Shown: positions 54,301-62,341 of the stretch, piece by piece
How positions within the stretch are numbered: position 1 is the stretch's first letter
Layout: every line of letters begins with the position of its first letter
NCBI GenBank assembly: GCA_024516035.1
Contig: CM044957.1
Location: 558,001 to 622,000, forward strand
Source of the DNA: Bactericera cockerelli
Lineage: Eukaryota; Arthropoda; Insecta; Hemiptera; Triozidae
DNA length: 64,000 bases
Direction: 5' to 3'
Translations under genes and position numbers: made by a program
Notes under the pieces: model-generated
Seen by the model: only the letters and a program-made list of their open reading frames with translations
What the model was told of the DNA's origin: nothing
Database searches by the model: none

Positions 54301-57101
54301 CAGAAAAAACGTACCTAATCGAAATTAAAAAAAAAAAATGTTATTTGAAAGAATAATAATAATAAAAACTTCTTCATTGGACATTTTGGAAACTGAGCTA
54401 ATAACAATATTAGCTCAGTGGTATTAAGATACTCTCTTGTCACAATAAACAGTAGCTGCTCTTCATGGCTACTAAATTAAAAAGGCTGTGAATTACTCAT
54501 TTTTAAAAGAATTGATTAACTCAAAGTCCCTGTTAATTTTGATTTTTAGCATGATAGAATCCACAACAGATTAAAAAAAAAACTTTTTTGGACGTTAATT
54601 TTTACACGGAAGGTTTTTTTTAGGGATATCACAAATTTTTTCCATTGAAAAAAAAAAAAAAAAAAAAATAGAAGGTATAAAAGCCAACAGACTCGTCCGA
54701 CTTACGGTTTCTTGGCGGCCGCTACATTGACGAGTAGCTTGGCGGTGATCTGCTCCTCAGTGACGGAAGACACGCCCACAGGGATCTCCAGTTTCAGAGC
54801 CTTGGCGTCCACATCACCAATGTCCACGCCCCCCTGGTGGTGGAACAGAATGGTGTCCGAGTTGCGACTCGAGTAAATGCACACGTACGCCTCTTCATCC
54901 TGCAACGAGAATCATTTGCTTTTAGATAACATTAAAAAAAAAATCGTGTATCATAAAAACAAGATAGCTTTATATTTTTTAAAAAACTTTTTTGAAAATT
55001 CCATGGTTAAATTTATTTTTAATCAACAAGATGATAACATTTATAAGTAAAAAATACTTTATACTTTTATATTTTTGAAGATGAGTGTATCAAAGACTTT
55101 TTGGATATTTGGATACAATTTTTTTTGTCGGCGCGGGGTTCGAACCCGGGACCTTCCGCATGGCAATCGAGCGTTCAACCACTGAGCTATTCGTGCGCTT
55201 ATTATATGCAGTAGGTTCACTTAAATCTCGAACAATAGCTGTAAAAAACTAATGTTAAGCCAATTCTCATCATCTAAATTGGGTGATTAATCATGAAAAA
55301 TACTTGAACTCACGTCTTTGTGTGGAATGAAAGGTTCAATGATGAAACTTCTCAGCTTTCCTGTGGCTTTTCCGATCTGAAATCCAAAAAAAAATATTTT
55401 ATTGAAATCAATGAATGGCCAATTGCTCTTCTAAAGGCCGAATTATAAAACAAGATTAGTTAATCTTAGTGGACACTATTCCTTAACTTTCACCTTGACA
55501 ACAACTGTAGAGGTCATATCTAAGCCGGGCTTTGTAGCTGTATATTACTTTTGTGACGTAACGGAGCTCTAGCCAGCCTTTGTGATGGAAAGTCTTGTTT
55601 TAAAATAAATAATAATAATGCTTTTTCTCTGTGTTATTATGTCACAATTTTAGTAGGTAGCGCAAAATCATAGGACTTTATCACTTTATTACAATATCTT
55701 GTATTAATTTTTTTTTGCCTACGATTCTGCCACTGGTCGCTGCTTCACATCAAAGCAGATACTCACTTTTCCTCACGAGGTACGAGTGGACCCCGAACAT
55801 CCAAGTACAGAGCAGAAAACTAAAAAGACCTGGGACTCGAACCACCGTCCACCAGTCACGAGTATATTTTATGCATTTATTTTCTGTTTTTTTTTTATAT
55901 ATACATTATACATAATGTCTCCAATTTTGTATATTAATTTGTAATTGTCTGTTGGTACAAAGGTCTTCATAAAGAAAGTTTATAATAATAGTAAGGACTT
56001 TCATCATCATCATCCTCATCATAGGGTGGCGTCGTCGTGAACGATGGTATGTGAACGTGAACAGTGCAGGAATGACTCAGCACTTCTACCACTGTCTTTA
56101 CAAGGAGGCTAATAATTTAAATCCTGTGCTAACTTAAACCCCGAGAGACTCACCACTTGGTCCTTGCCCATGCGCTCTGTGATCCATGATTGAGCAGTCT
56201 TGAAGTCTGTGTTCACCTTGATGAGGCCGAGCTTGCCTCGTCTCTTGATCAGCTGGTCTGGCTTGGCGACGAGTTTCTACGAGAGAGTGCAACATAATAT
56301 ATTAGGGTCTGGCTGGGGGACGAGTTTCTACACGAGAGAGTAAAACATAATATATTAGGGTCTGGCTCGGGGACGGTAAACAGGCAGAAGACCAGGCAGG
56401 GTGGTGCGGAAGAGAATGCCGTCGGCATTCCGCATTAGCACCACCCTTGATCAAGTGTTGTTTTATTAACGTCAATTTCCGTGTATGTATATTTGTATAT
56501 ATTCTATGTAAATAACACTTGATCTAATATGTTTAATAATAATAAGACCAGTGTTTCGCTAGAGGACTATAAACAGAGAACTGACTATCCAGCCCTTAAC
56601 AAGCCAGGCTAGCTTGTAGTTTCCTAAGGGTTTAATTGCTTGAAAAGAAAAAGTCCAAGCAATCACGATGGTTGATCGCACATAGAAATATGTGGTTCAG
56701 GACGAGCCAACTTTGAAATAAAGTTGACTGGAGACGATTATTCGCCCGTCCAGCTGTAGCCAAGCTGGCTACAACAACAACATAGTATATTAGAATTATG
56801 TATGTATGTAGGTTTCATTTGGACGTATTCATAAAAAAGAAGGAATTGCTCGTGAGCAAAAGCCGACGTAAAAAAAAAAAAAAAATATCTACAAAAAATC
56901 TCCCTCGCCGCGGTTCGAACCCAGGTCACCTGGGCTCACACTTACAGAGGACGCGAGCCAGGGTTCATCCCGCTGCAGCTGCGCCCAGCTCGTCTCCTCA
57001 GTGACGGCGGCAAACCGGCACTTGGCGGCGGCGGTGTTGGGGTCGAGGTTGCGGTTGATAATGTCCTTGCCCGTGGCCTCGGAGATGGCTTTGGCGGACA
57101 T
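31878..57101 (-). CDS. ACLY: ATP-citrate synthase (ATP-citrate lyase), 16 coding exons, lacking only the terminal exon
   Basis: The joined exons encode about 1062 residues colinear with animal ACLY (human about 1101). The enzyme makes acetyl-CoA and oxaloacetate from citrate, CoA and ATP in the cytosol, feeding lipid synthesis and acetylation. Order: ATP-grasp/succinyl-CoA-synthetase-beta part (start [56 protein letters not shown]); CoA-binding and ligase part ([40 protein letters not shown]); the phospho-histidine loop [11 protein letters not shown] with His752, matching human His760; and the citrate-synthase-like C-terminal module ([29 protein letters not shown]). The central linker is short and Ser/Pro/Gly-rich without the RTASFS-type phosphosite of mammals. 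The start is the ATG at 57099-57101, matching the family N-terminus. The last exon (HYLDQKRLKQG... in animals) was not found; the N gap is the likely reason. Confidence 0.97.
32287..32702. mobile_element. MITE-like sequence with nested inverted repeats
   Basis: Ends ttgaagaccacacggaaaaa (about 32287) and cttcccgtgtggtcttcaa (ending about 32701) are inverted. A second inverted pair, aaggtgcatcagccac / gtgactgatgcacct, lies around 32490-32540. Non-coding. Confidence 0.55.
33387..33530 (-). CDS. ACLY: ACLY exon 15
   Basis: Acceptor ttggctcaacag|GGA, donor GTCAAGTCT|gtgagttgta; 48 codons with phase 0 at both ends. Contains [20 protein letters not shown] and [12 protein letters not shown]. Confidence 0.95.
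33734..34251. mobile_element. piggyBac-type MITE
   Basis: 518 bp bounded by TTAA on both sides (33730-33733 and 34252-34255) with perfect 13-bp inverted ends CCCTTTGACGCCG / CGGCGTCAAAGGG. Two internal copies of the hairpin gtgtcgttttcgacac occur near each end (about 33750 and 34102). No coding region. Confidence 0.85.
35094..35399 (-). CDS. ACLY: ACLY exon 14
   Basis: Acceptor ccccacccag|GAG, donor CTGACTATT|gtgagtcgtc; 102 codons with phase 0 at both ends. Contains [20 protein letters not shown] and [20 protein letters not shown] of the citrate-synthase-like module. Confidence 0.95.
35570..36512. repeat. Dispersed degenerate copies of the ACLY exon 14 acceptor end
   Basis: Copies of the first 45 or so bases of exon 14 with its acceptor occur at about 35570-35621, 36130-36180 and (decayed) 36362-36402. 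They are joined to a recurring tag ggataaagggattgggttag (near 36183, 36403 and 36489). The real junction is at 35399/35400. Confidence 0.8.
35733..36000 (+). mobile_element. Short non-autonomous Helitron-like element
   Basis: Starts TCTCTATATATAAAAC after an A, ends ...cccgttgcaaagcacgggcaaacggCTAG before a T, with a 3' hairpin (cccgt..acggg) just before CTAG. A (CCTA)n run lies inside (35761-35798). Confidence 0.8.
36940..36995. repeat. Short repeat with the motif aaagggcgggg...cacccaaccc
   Basis: A 50-60 bp segment (aaagggcggggtcattgcaa, then atggcaatctcttccaccca) recurs at 18720-18780, 34790-34850, 36045-36100, 37650-37705, 41340-41395, 47335-47400, 50880-50945 and 59600-59660 in both orientations. 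It may be the 3' end of an unrecognised retroposon. Confidence 0.6.
37049..37080 (-). repeat. Single displaced copy of the ACLY exon 13 donor junction
   Basis: A 32-base copy of the end of exon 13 (reading [10 protein letters not shown], then gtgagtgg) lies about 210 bp downstream of the real one at 37257. It carries a D-to-H change. Confidence 0.85.
37257..37495 (-). CDS. ACLY: ACLY exon 13 (phospho-histidine loop)
   Basis: Acceptor caccacccccag|GC, donor GCCAGG|gtgagtggac; a Ser codon split with exon 12, then 79 codons. [11 protein letters not shown] carries the catalytic His (residue 752 here) phosphorylated in the first half-reaction. It ends [12 protein letters not shown]. Confidence 0.95.
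38040..38238 (-). repeat. tRNA-headed SINE, family A copy
   Basis: Reverse copy with head gattcgaacccacgacctct...ccactgagctaccgggacag and the tail atatcgccttatttatactg. Confidence 0.8.
38786..40546. repeat. C-rich minisatellite made of the ACLY exon 12 donor junction
   Basis: Around 30 units of 50-60 bp, of the form actcactcgcacaggtcccg then atacacc, a C run of 6-11, and tacacctatgtccccc. On the minus strand each unit holds the last 30 or so bases of exon 12 plus A|gtgagtgggg. Four longer copies (about 38796-38893, 38932-39027, 39174-39262, 40376-40466) extend to 85-95 bases of exon 12, coding for [20 protein letters not shown] onward. Long open frames here are shadows. Confidence 0.95.
40547..40809 (-). 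CDS. ACLY: ACLY exon 12
   Basis: Acceptor cttgttctcag|A completes Arg from exon 11; donor TGTGCGA|gtgagtgggg; 87 full codons plus split ends. Contains [37 protein letters not shown] and [12 protein letters not shown]. Four further copies of its last 85-95 bases, and many copies of its last 30 or so, lie in the array at 38786-40546. Confidence 0.95.
41571..41775 (-). repeat. tRNA-headed SINE, family A copy
   Basis: Reverse copy with a small insertion at the B box (gggtttcaaaaacccgcgac). A more deleted relative lies at 41190-41339. Confidence 0.8.
41812..44120. repeat. 35/63-bp minisatellite made of the ACLY exon 11 donor junction
   Basis: Two interleaved unit lengths. The 35-bp unit holds acctggacacgtaggctacg then ctagacctctactct. 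The 63-bp unit also holds ctgccggggcggtacagcta then tcaatatcct. On the minus strand both are the end of exon 11 (AGCGTAGCCTACGTGTCCAG, or from AGCTGTACCGCC onward) followed by gtagagta. Roughly 45 copies, interrupted once by a foreign segment at 42945-43250. Confidence 0.95.
42945..43250. mobile_element. Small MITE-like insertion inside the exon 11 donor array
   Basis: About 300 bp of unrelated sequence splits the array. It begins near ttccttcccaagcgc and ends near attgggaaggaag, an imperfect inverted terminal match. Internal gtgcatt(c)aaatgcac palindromic pieces recur. No coding sequence; superfamily not assigned. Confidence 0.5.
44121..44307 (-). CDS. ACLY: ACLY exon 11
   Basis: Acceptor attggcgcccag|GT, donor GTGTCCAG|gtagagtaga; two bases, 61 codons, two bases. 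Contains [20 protein letters not shown] and [13 protein letters not shown]. Tandem arrays flank both sides: donor copies at 41812-44120 and acceptor copies at 44308-45262. Confidence 0.95.
44308..45262. repeat. 31-bp minisatellite made of the ACLY exon 11 acceptor junction
   Basis: About 30 units of cctgggcgccaatagataat plus an AT-rich 11-mer (gtataaataaa or aaataaataaa). On the minus strand each unit is an AT-rich/pyrimidine stretch ending ctattggcgcccag|G, the complete exon 11 acceptor. Confidence 0.96.
45638..47300. mobile_element. 1.66-kb near-perfect palindromic (foldback) element
   Basis: Arms of about 810 bp mirror each other from acagggtgtcccaccaaact at 45641 to agtttggtgggacaccctgt ending about 47297, with a spacer of about 40 bp near 46465. 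Ends are flanked by TA-rich bases (possible TA target). ACAGGGTG-type motifs recur inside each arm roughly every 120 bp. No coding region. Confidence 0.85.
47409..47644 (+). mobile_element. Short non-autonomous Helitron-like element near ACLY exon 10
   Basis: Starts A|TCTATACTTATAAAAG and ends with hairpin ccgcaaagcgggcgacagcc, then cgCTAG|T. The interior shares gcaataagacgggatttttc and ctacaacacctgccaatggc with the copy at 20259-20499. Its right end lies 29 bp from the exon 10 boundary. Confidence 0.8.
47674..47817 (-). CDS. ACLY: ACLY exon 10
   Basis: Acceptor caactctacag|TG, donor GCCGAAG|gtacgtcgtc; 48 residues including split codons. Contains [20 protein letters not shown] and [10 protein letters not shown] Helitron-like insertion lies just beyond the donor (47409-47644). 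Confidence 0.95.
48289..48583 (-). CDS. ACLY: ACLY exon 9 (linker and start of CoA-binding domain)
   Basis: Acceptor ctctttccag|TCC, donor ATTCCAG|gtaattctcg; 98 codons plus one base. The first 40 residues are a Ser/Pro/Gly/Ala-rich linker. Then comes [20 protein letters not shown] and [20 protein letters not shown]. Confidence 0.94.
49150..50260 (-). pseudogene. 5'-truncated non-LTR retrotransposon, reverse transcriptase C-terminal part
   Basis: Minus-strand frames encode [16 protein letters not shown] and FADDLKI (the YADD-type RT catalytic box, about 50145-50165), then after a frameshift near 50060 [20 protein letters not shown]...[13 protein letters not shown]...[10 protein letters not shown] to a stop at 49347. 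This is the thumb/post-RT region usual in Jockey/CR1-type LINEs. The 3' end carries a (TTGAA)n-like tail (about 49160-49176). Endonuclease and ORF1 are absent. Confidence 0.85.
50521..50689 (-). CDS. ACLY: ACLY exon 8
   Basis: Acceptor tcttgttgcag|A completes an Arg codon with exon 7; donor GACCAG|gtaagcgtga; then 56 codons. Contains [20 protein letters not shown] and the beginning of the linker ([12 protein letters not shown]). Confidence 0.95.
51261..51476 (-). repeat. tRNA-headed SINE, family C copy
   Basis: Reverse copy with cccatcccgtagtgtgcctc, gatgggcgagaagtgacaca and head tttcgaacccgggaccttcc...gagctattcgtgcgc. Confidence 0.8.
51515..51672 (-). CDS. ACLY: ACLY exon 7
   Basis: Acceptor ctcgcccacag|GTG, donor GGCTCAG|gtgaggtgct; 52 codons plus two bases. 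Contains [20 protein letters not shown] and [13 protein letters not shown]. Confidence 0.95.
51815..51965. repeat. 24-bp tandem repeat
   Basis: The unit agatatagatatgtacatag plus gtac repeats about five times, with looser copies on both sides (51750-51985). Intronic, non-coding. Confidence 0.85.
52128..53041. repeat. 81-bp minisatellite made of the ACLY exon 6 donor junction
   Basis: Eleven extra units at 81-84 bp spacing. On the minus strand each contains the last 14 codons of exon 6 ([14 protein letters not shown]), gtgagtgcgggagggga(c), and ggtagtcaaggggttaac. Since 81 is divisible by three, most units are open in the frame of exon 6. Confidence 0.96.
53042..53254 (-). CDS. ACLY: ACLY exon 6
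   Basis: Acceptor attccccgcag|CTC, donor GGCAAG|gtgagtgcgg; 71 codons with phase 0 at both ends. Contains [20 protein letters not shown] and [20 protein letters not shown]. The last 42 bases and the donor are repeated eleven more times in the array on its 3' side. Confidence 0.95.
53847..54105 (-). CDS. ACLY: ACLY exon 5
   Basis: Acceptor tttgtcacag|G preceded by a run of about 19 T, donor CTCAAG|gtactgaata; one base plus 86 codons. Contains [25 protein letters not shown] and [20 protein letters not shown], the nucleotide- and metal-binding part of ATP-grasp. Confidence 0.95.
54706..54899 (-). CDS. ACLY: ACLY exon 4
   Basis: Acceptor ctcgttgcag|GAT, donor AAACC|gtaagtcgga; 64 codons plus two bases. 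Contains [20 protein letters not shown] and [12 protein letters not shown] of the ATP-grasp domain. Confidence 0.95.
55314..55376 (-). CDS. ACLY: ACLY exon 3
   Basis: Acceptor ggatttcag|ATC, donor AAAGAC|gtgagttcaa; 21 codons ([20 protein letters not shown] plus D) with phase 0 at both ends. Confidence 0.94.
56154..56276 (-). CDS. ACLY: ACLY exon 2
   Basis: Acceptor ctctcgtag|AAA (tag rather than cag), donor CAAGTG|gtgagtctct; 41 codons with phase 0 at both ends. Contains [14 protein letters not shown], the start of the ATP-grasp fold. Confidence 0.94.
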
Positions 57102-57110
57102 GGTTCAGTT
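56946..57110 (-). CDS. ACLY: ACLY exon 1 (first coding exon)
   Basis: Coding bases 57101-56946 give 52 codons beginning [20 protein letters not shown]. The exon itself begins at 57110 after acceptor cctgtttcag, so nine bases are 5' UTR and a non-coding exon lies further upstream. Donor is TCCTCT|gtaagtgtga. Confidence 0.95.
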
Positions 57111-57550
57111 CTGAAACAGGGGATGGAGAGCACGTTAGAGGTTTATAATAATGATAAAGGGATTAGGGATGGGCGATCCCAGATGGATACGTCTGCAATC
57201 AGCCCTCACAAAGACAACACTCACAAAGCCACAGAATACACAAATGACTCCATCATGACTTAATCAACAAACTGCATCACACTCACACCAAGACAACCTA
57301 CCTGTATAGTCCTGTGGTTACATTAGCAGGAAGATAACAACATGATCTATATCAAGACAACACTTAACAAGAAACAGAAAACACACAGGACAATAAAAAC
57401 AATTAAGGGGGGAAGCGGATAAGTCAAAAACAGGAGCCGCTCCAAAGCTAGATAAACCTTATCTAGTAACAGTAAAGTTGCAATTATTATTATTTGCTAC
57501 AGAGTTAAATTTGAATAAAAGCCATCAAAAAAAAAGGTCGGAAGTATAAA

Positions 57551-57743
57551 AATAATATCGCCTTATTTAAACTGCCCGATTAGGACTATTAAGTTCATTA
57601 TTCCAGCAGTAAGCCCAAGACGTATTACTATGTGGTAAAAATACCAAATGGGAGGATAACTTGTCATGTCTCGGCTGGGTTTCGAACCCACGACCTGTGG
57701 ATTCACAGAGTGCCACCTTTACCACTGAGCTACCGAGACAGAC
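57551..57743 (-). repeat. tRNA-headed SINE, family A copy
   Basis: Reverse-oriented copy: aatatcgccttatttaaact at its 3' end and tttcgaacccacgacctgtg, then ccactgagctaccgagaca, at the tRNA-like head. Confidence 0.8.
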
Positions 57744-58005
57744 AATAATAATAATAAACGCATTAGGGGTGGGTGATCCGAGATGGATACGTCTGCAATC
57801 AGCCCTCACAGGTCGAAAGTTTCACGGATTAATACAAATATGATAGCCCTTCAAAGCTTAGGAGAAGTAACTTTGTACAAATGTTTCTTCATAAAGAAAA
57901 TAAATAAATAAAAACTAAAAAAAACTTTTATACTGTCTAGAGTAAGGAGTTCTACAATCATGATACGACATTCATTCATACTGAACTCTGAATTTGCACA
58001 ACATA

Positions 58006-58913
58006 CGAGGTCTGTCCCGAAAGTTCGTATAAAAGTGTTCTGGGAAGGCTGGAAAGCTAAGTGGGGATGCCAGGTGGGCTGCGTCCCCTTCTATAACATC
58101 TAAACAATGCTCAGTGTGCGCCCAACCGCCGTACAAAAAGAACTGTTTCGTCCCGGTACCTGTGAAGTGACCCCTCTCTCTACCACTCGTCGGCGTCGGA
58201 GATCTCAGTCATTCAAGAACAGCGCGTCATCATCAAATTTCTCGCGAAACTCGGCAAGAATGGCCGCGAAATTTTTAGTGATCTCAACCAAGTTTATGGA
58301 GATGATGTTTTCAAGGAACCAACAGTCTACAAGTGGTTGAAAAGTTTTCGTGAGGGCCGCGAAAGTCTCGAAGATGACCCTCGGTCAGGACGTCCTTCCA
58401 CTTCCAGCACTTCTGACAATGTGGAAAGAATTCGATCTTGTGTCCTGCGGGACCGTCGTTTAACCGTCAGACAGGTGGCTGAAGAGCTTTCTTTGAGCAA
58501 AACAACTATTTGGCGCGAGAGGGGCGGTGGATCCTCCACCACGACAATGCCCCCGCTCACACCCCCTCGTTGTGCATGAGTTTCTGACTGACAATTCGAT
58601 CATAGCGACTGAACATCCCCCTTATTCACCGGATTTGGCATCTTGTGACTTCTTTTTAATCCCAAAAACAAAATTGGTGCTTCAAGGGCGGCATTTGGGG
58701 GACGTTGAGGCCATTAAAACAGCAACGACGAGTCAGCTGAGAAGCCTTCAAACTGAGGACTTTTAAGGAGCCTTCAAACAGTGGAAATGGTTATGGCAGA
58801 AGTGCATTGTGTCCCAGCGAGAGTATTTTGAAGGAGACAAAATTGAATTACCCGATTAATTGTAAAATAAAAATTTTATCTCATTTTTATACGAACTTTC
58901 GGGACAGACCTCG
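58006..58913 (+). mobile_element. mariner-like element, internally deleted
   Basis: Flanked by TA (58004-58005 and 58914-58915). Inverted ends CGAGGTCTGTCCCGAAAGTT ... AACTTTCGGGACAGACCTCG. 908 bp holds the 5' and 3' parts of a transposase only. Confidence 0.9.
58223..58826 (+). pseudogene. mariner transposase pseudogene
   Basis: The 5' part encodes the helix-turn-helix DNA-binding region (EPTVYKWLKSFREGRESLED, DDPRSGRPSTS, LTVRQVAEELSLSKTTIWR). It then jumps to the catalytic end (HHDNAPAHT, then with a frameshift PPYSPDLASCDFFLIPK). The region with the first catalytic Asp is deleted, and frameshifts are present. Confidence 0.85.
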
Positions 58914-60618
58914 TACTATGTGTTAGGTCTTAGTACGCACAGAGGCAATACTAGGGAAAATCCTAGAGGTCAATGAAGGTCGCACCGAACGTATAACTCG
59001 TAACCCACTGATGGACGAATCAAAGTCACCAGATGAGAAAATAGGTTTCACGAAAAACCGGTTAACGACGACGGGTTATTCCCTAATTTAATTTGTAATA
59101 TTAGTGGCAATGTGTTTCATTTGCGTACTTTTAATATATTATTAATGAGAATAGGAAAATCTTCTAAAGACACTCAGCCACCTCGGATATTTTTATAGTC
59201 CCCCAGCCAGACTTCTGTTCTCCTCCCTGTTTATAACCCCCCCCCAGACTGCTGGTCTACTCCCTGTTTATAGTCCACCAGACAGACTACACTACATACA
59301 TAGAAAAAAATCCTTCAAATATAAATGATTCATGAATGTTTATTTTGACGTGGCATAAAATACAATCCTCATTGCCACTCATGAAATTGACAAATTGTAA
59401 CTTCAATTAAATTGAAGGTAACAAAAATTGTTTGTCACATTTTTATGACGGTTTTATATCCTGGTTTGTGGTGTTATTATTATTTTTATATTATGCTTTA
59501 TTAGGCAAGACAAAGTAAAATATATACAGTAAAATACAATGAAATTATAAAGAAAAATTAATAGATTGAACAAACAAGAACAAAAAAGAGAGAAAGCTAA
59601 TGTCCTACCTAAAAGGCGGGGTTATTGCCCGTGGCAATCTCTTCCACCCAACCCTTTATGAAAGATGTTCTGTCATGGAACAACAACTTCTAAATTGAAA
59701 AAAAGAGAATATTTTAAAGGTTGTTACTAATAATAATAATAAATCTGTGTCCGTGAGATAGGCATAGATTCCTATATGACGTTACTAAAATTTATTTAAT
59801 TTTAATGATTTTCAAATTTACTCATATGAGTGTCTGGTCTTTCCTCAAACTAAATCAGGAAGTCCAACACAGAGGAATTATAAATATCTCCTAAGAATCA
59901 TAAAAAAAAATCTGCCACTAACAACGCAACAAAATTTCGAAAGAAGAAATTGAAGAAAAAAAAAATCCGTCTCTCACAACAAAAGAAAATTTCGAATAAA
60001 GAAACGGAAAATTCAATACATTCCTTATTATAGGATAAGGAAAGTAAAAAATCTGCCCGCAACAAAAAACGCATCAAAATTTCAAGAATATATTCTCTAC
60101 GCTTCTCCCACAGTTTGGTCACCCCTGATGCGTCGGAATTGTGGCCACAGTCCATCCGCCGCACTTTGGAGAGCCCTCGCGCTAAGGACCTTTAGGCTAC
60201 TCACACCGGCATGCCAGGGTTCCGGCCTCCGGTAGCCAGGAAACATAGGACTGTCCGGCCAAACGACTTAGCCTTAGTATTACGAAACCCGAACACTGTA
60301 AACACATCTACCTATAAACCCAGATAAGTGTGAGCTAAGACTTTCACTTCATATTCTCGTAAGTCTCGTTAGAACGTTAGACTGACTAGATTTGGCAGTT
60401 CCTGGTCTTAGGCTGTGGAATTTTACAAGATTTTATTTTTTTCTGTCTTTGGTATGGTCAGCTCCAATTATCATTAAACAGGGAGTATCATTAAACAGGG
60501 AGTATAGAGGAATAGACCAGAATCCTGCGTCGCGTTCGGAAGTTAAATACACGAGTAGACCAATGTCATTCTGGTTGAGGAATAATAAACTGAGAGTTCA
60601 CAAATTACATTAATATTA

Positions 60619-60830
60619 TAATAACACTCCTTAATAGTGGAAGGTAACCACCAGGCGAGGTTAATGCTCAAAGCATTTTCTACCACCTAACCCTCAGTCT
60701 TATTATTATGTGGTCAGAAACTTAAATTCATGAGGAAAATTCACGCACTGGGTGGGATTCGAAAAAACGGACCCCTACGCTACCTGGATTACCAGATTAG
60801 CGTGTTAACCATTTGACTACCAGTGCACCT
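60619..60830 (-). repeat. tRNA-headed SINE, family B copy
   Basis: Full reverse copy from ataacactccttaatagtgg to tttgactaccagtgcacct; B box at gggattcgaaaaaacggacc. Confidence 0.8.
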
Positions 60831-61295
60831 AGATGGGGTACCAGGCAGTAGAATTCTGGCTGGAGGATCCGTTTTGTAGTGTGACAGTAGCAGTTAAAAG
60901 AGACAATTGACCCAAAAAAAAAACCCCAAATTTTACCCGAACTCAGATGATTAACTCCGAATTTCTGAATCACGGGTTTCACACTTGATGTATATCAGTA
61001 CTTACTTTCCGTGTTAGTAGCGGACACGGAAAGTAAGTAAGTACTGTATAACCTATCGACTATAACCAATGTAAGTAAGTACTGTACAACCTATCGACTA
61101 TAACCAATGTTGAACAGTACTTACTTACTTTCCAGCGGACATGGAAAGTATAAGTAAGTACTGTACAACCTATCACCAATGACTAAACACTGTCTTATTG
61201 ACGTCTTAATCGATTTTACTTCCAAAATCATTTAGGTATTTTAAATACTCTCCAGACAAAGTAATTTATTTTATGGGTGGTCAGAAGGTTACCAA

Positions 61296-61562
61296 GCCAG
61301 CGTCGATGGCATGTTGAATACACCGGTTCCCTTCAGAACACCGAAGTTAAGCGACATCCAGCGAGGTTAAGACTTGGATGGGTGACCATTCAAATTCTAA
61401 TTCTCGTGACGCTGGCTTTTCCCGGCCCCACTCAGGCTGGGTGAGGTCAATGTAAGTAGCAGGTTTGTGAGTTTCCTGCGAATGGAGGGTAAAACCCCCG
61501 TCGTGATATGACCATGGTAGTTGAAAGCGACGTTAAAACCCCACTTAAAAAAAAAGAAAAAA
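61296..61562 (+). repeat. 5S rRNA-derived SINE, near full length
   Basis: 61296-61416 matches a 5S rRNA in length (121 bp) and wording: terminal stem GCCAGCGTC paired with GACGCTGGC, then ATGTTGAATACACCGGTT, CACCGAAGTTAAGCGACATC and TTGGATGGGTGACC (internal promoter area). A tail follows (ggctgggtgaggtcaatgta ... tgatatgaccatggtagttg ... gcgacgttaaaacccc) ending in an A-rich run. The shared tail on all copies marks it as a SINE (SINE3 class), not a 5S gene. Confidence 0.85.
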
Positions 61563-61710
61563 AAAGAAGGTTACCATCACAGTCTTACCACAATTCTACA
61601 GAATATTATTGGGAATTTTGTCTTATAAGCGTAAAAAGGCATTTCCTGAAGCATTTCAGGAATACGTAATGTTCCAGACAACAATGCCTTAAGGCAGCAG
61701 CGGACACGAA

Positions 61711-61924
61711 ATCACTGGTAGTCAAGTGGTTAAGGCGCCAGTCTGGTAATCCAGGTAGCGTAGGGATCCGTTGGTTCGAATCCCCTTACCCAGTGCATGA
61801 ATTTTTCCTCATTAATTTGAGTATGTGACCACATAATAATAAGACTGTGATTGTTAGGTGGTAAAAAATCGCTTTGAAAATTAAATTCGCCTGGTGATTA
61901 CCACTAAAGAGTATTATTATTATA
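61711..61924 (+). repeat. tRNA-headed SINE, family B (representative plus-strand copy)
   Basis: Head cactggtagtcaagtggtta...ccgttggttcgaatcccctt has A/B boxes; the body is gcatgaatttttcctcatta ... gaccacataataataagact ... ggtggtaaaaaatcgctttg ... gcctggtgattacc, then actaaagagtattatt. Minus-strand copies: 8551-8756, 16201-16362 (partial), 19150-19355, 21762-21970, 30415-30686, 50275-50405 (headless), 60619-60830, 62527-62709. Another plus copy: 30204-30378. Confidence 0.85.
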
Positions 61925-62341
61925 ATCACAGTAGGGTGGAGACAGATTTGAGTACTTATGCTATTTAATGACTCTTAAGCATTCGACATTTCCCGTTTGA
62001 CGCTTCAGGAAATACAAATACCAAAATACAATACTTTCAAAATATTACATATACCTAACATTACTTTCGAATTCTAATATGAACTTAATAACAAATAATT
62101 CCTTATTATATGATAAGGAAAGTAAAATAAGACGTATGAATGTCTTATGTATTATCAATCTTATAGTAAAAGAATCAAATGGCACTTATTCATCAAATAT
62201 TTCTTATTAATCATAAATGATATCAATTCACTTCTTAACCAGTGCTACGGAGCTGCGGAACTGCAGCACCCCAGTGAAAAGGAAAAGAAAGGCGGTTTCA
62301 AGTCCTAGCTCCTATACAATGAAAATCTTTATACATTTTAT

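Larger units (their letters stand above)
53255..56153. other. ACLY introns 2 to 5: remaining sequence
   Basis: AT-rich with long A runs at 53787-53814 and 54112-54130 (the latter is the acceptor T-tract of exon 5) and 54650-54669. A fragment related to family C lies at 54424-54505. Nothing else is supportable in 53270-53840, 54200-54700, 54900-55310 and 55380-56150. Confidence 0.5.

Noticed and set aside
60100..60240. ACLY 5' non-coding exon and promoter
   Set aside because: The GC-richer island and a possible donor are suggestive only; no initiator, TATA or matching transcript can be shown.
61296..61416. Functional 5S rRNA gene
   Set aside because: Isolated, diverged in the middle, and followed by a tail shared with other degraded copies; SINE is the better call.
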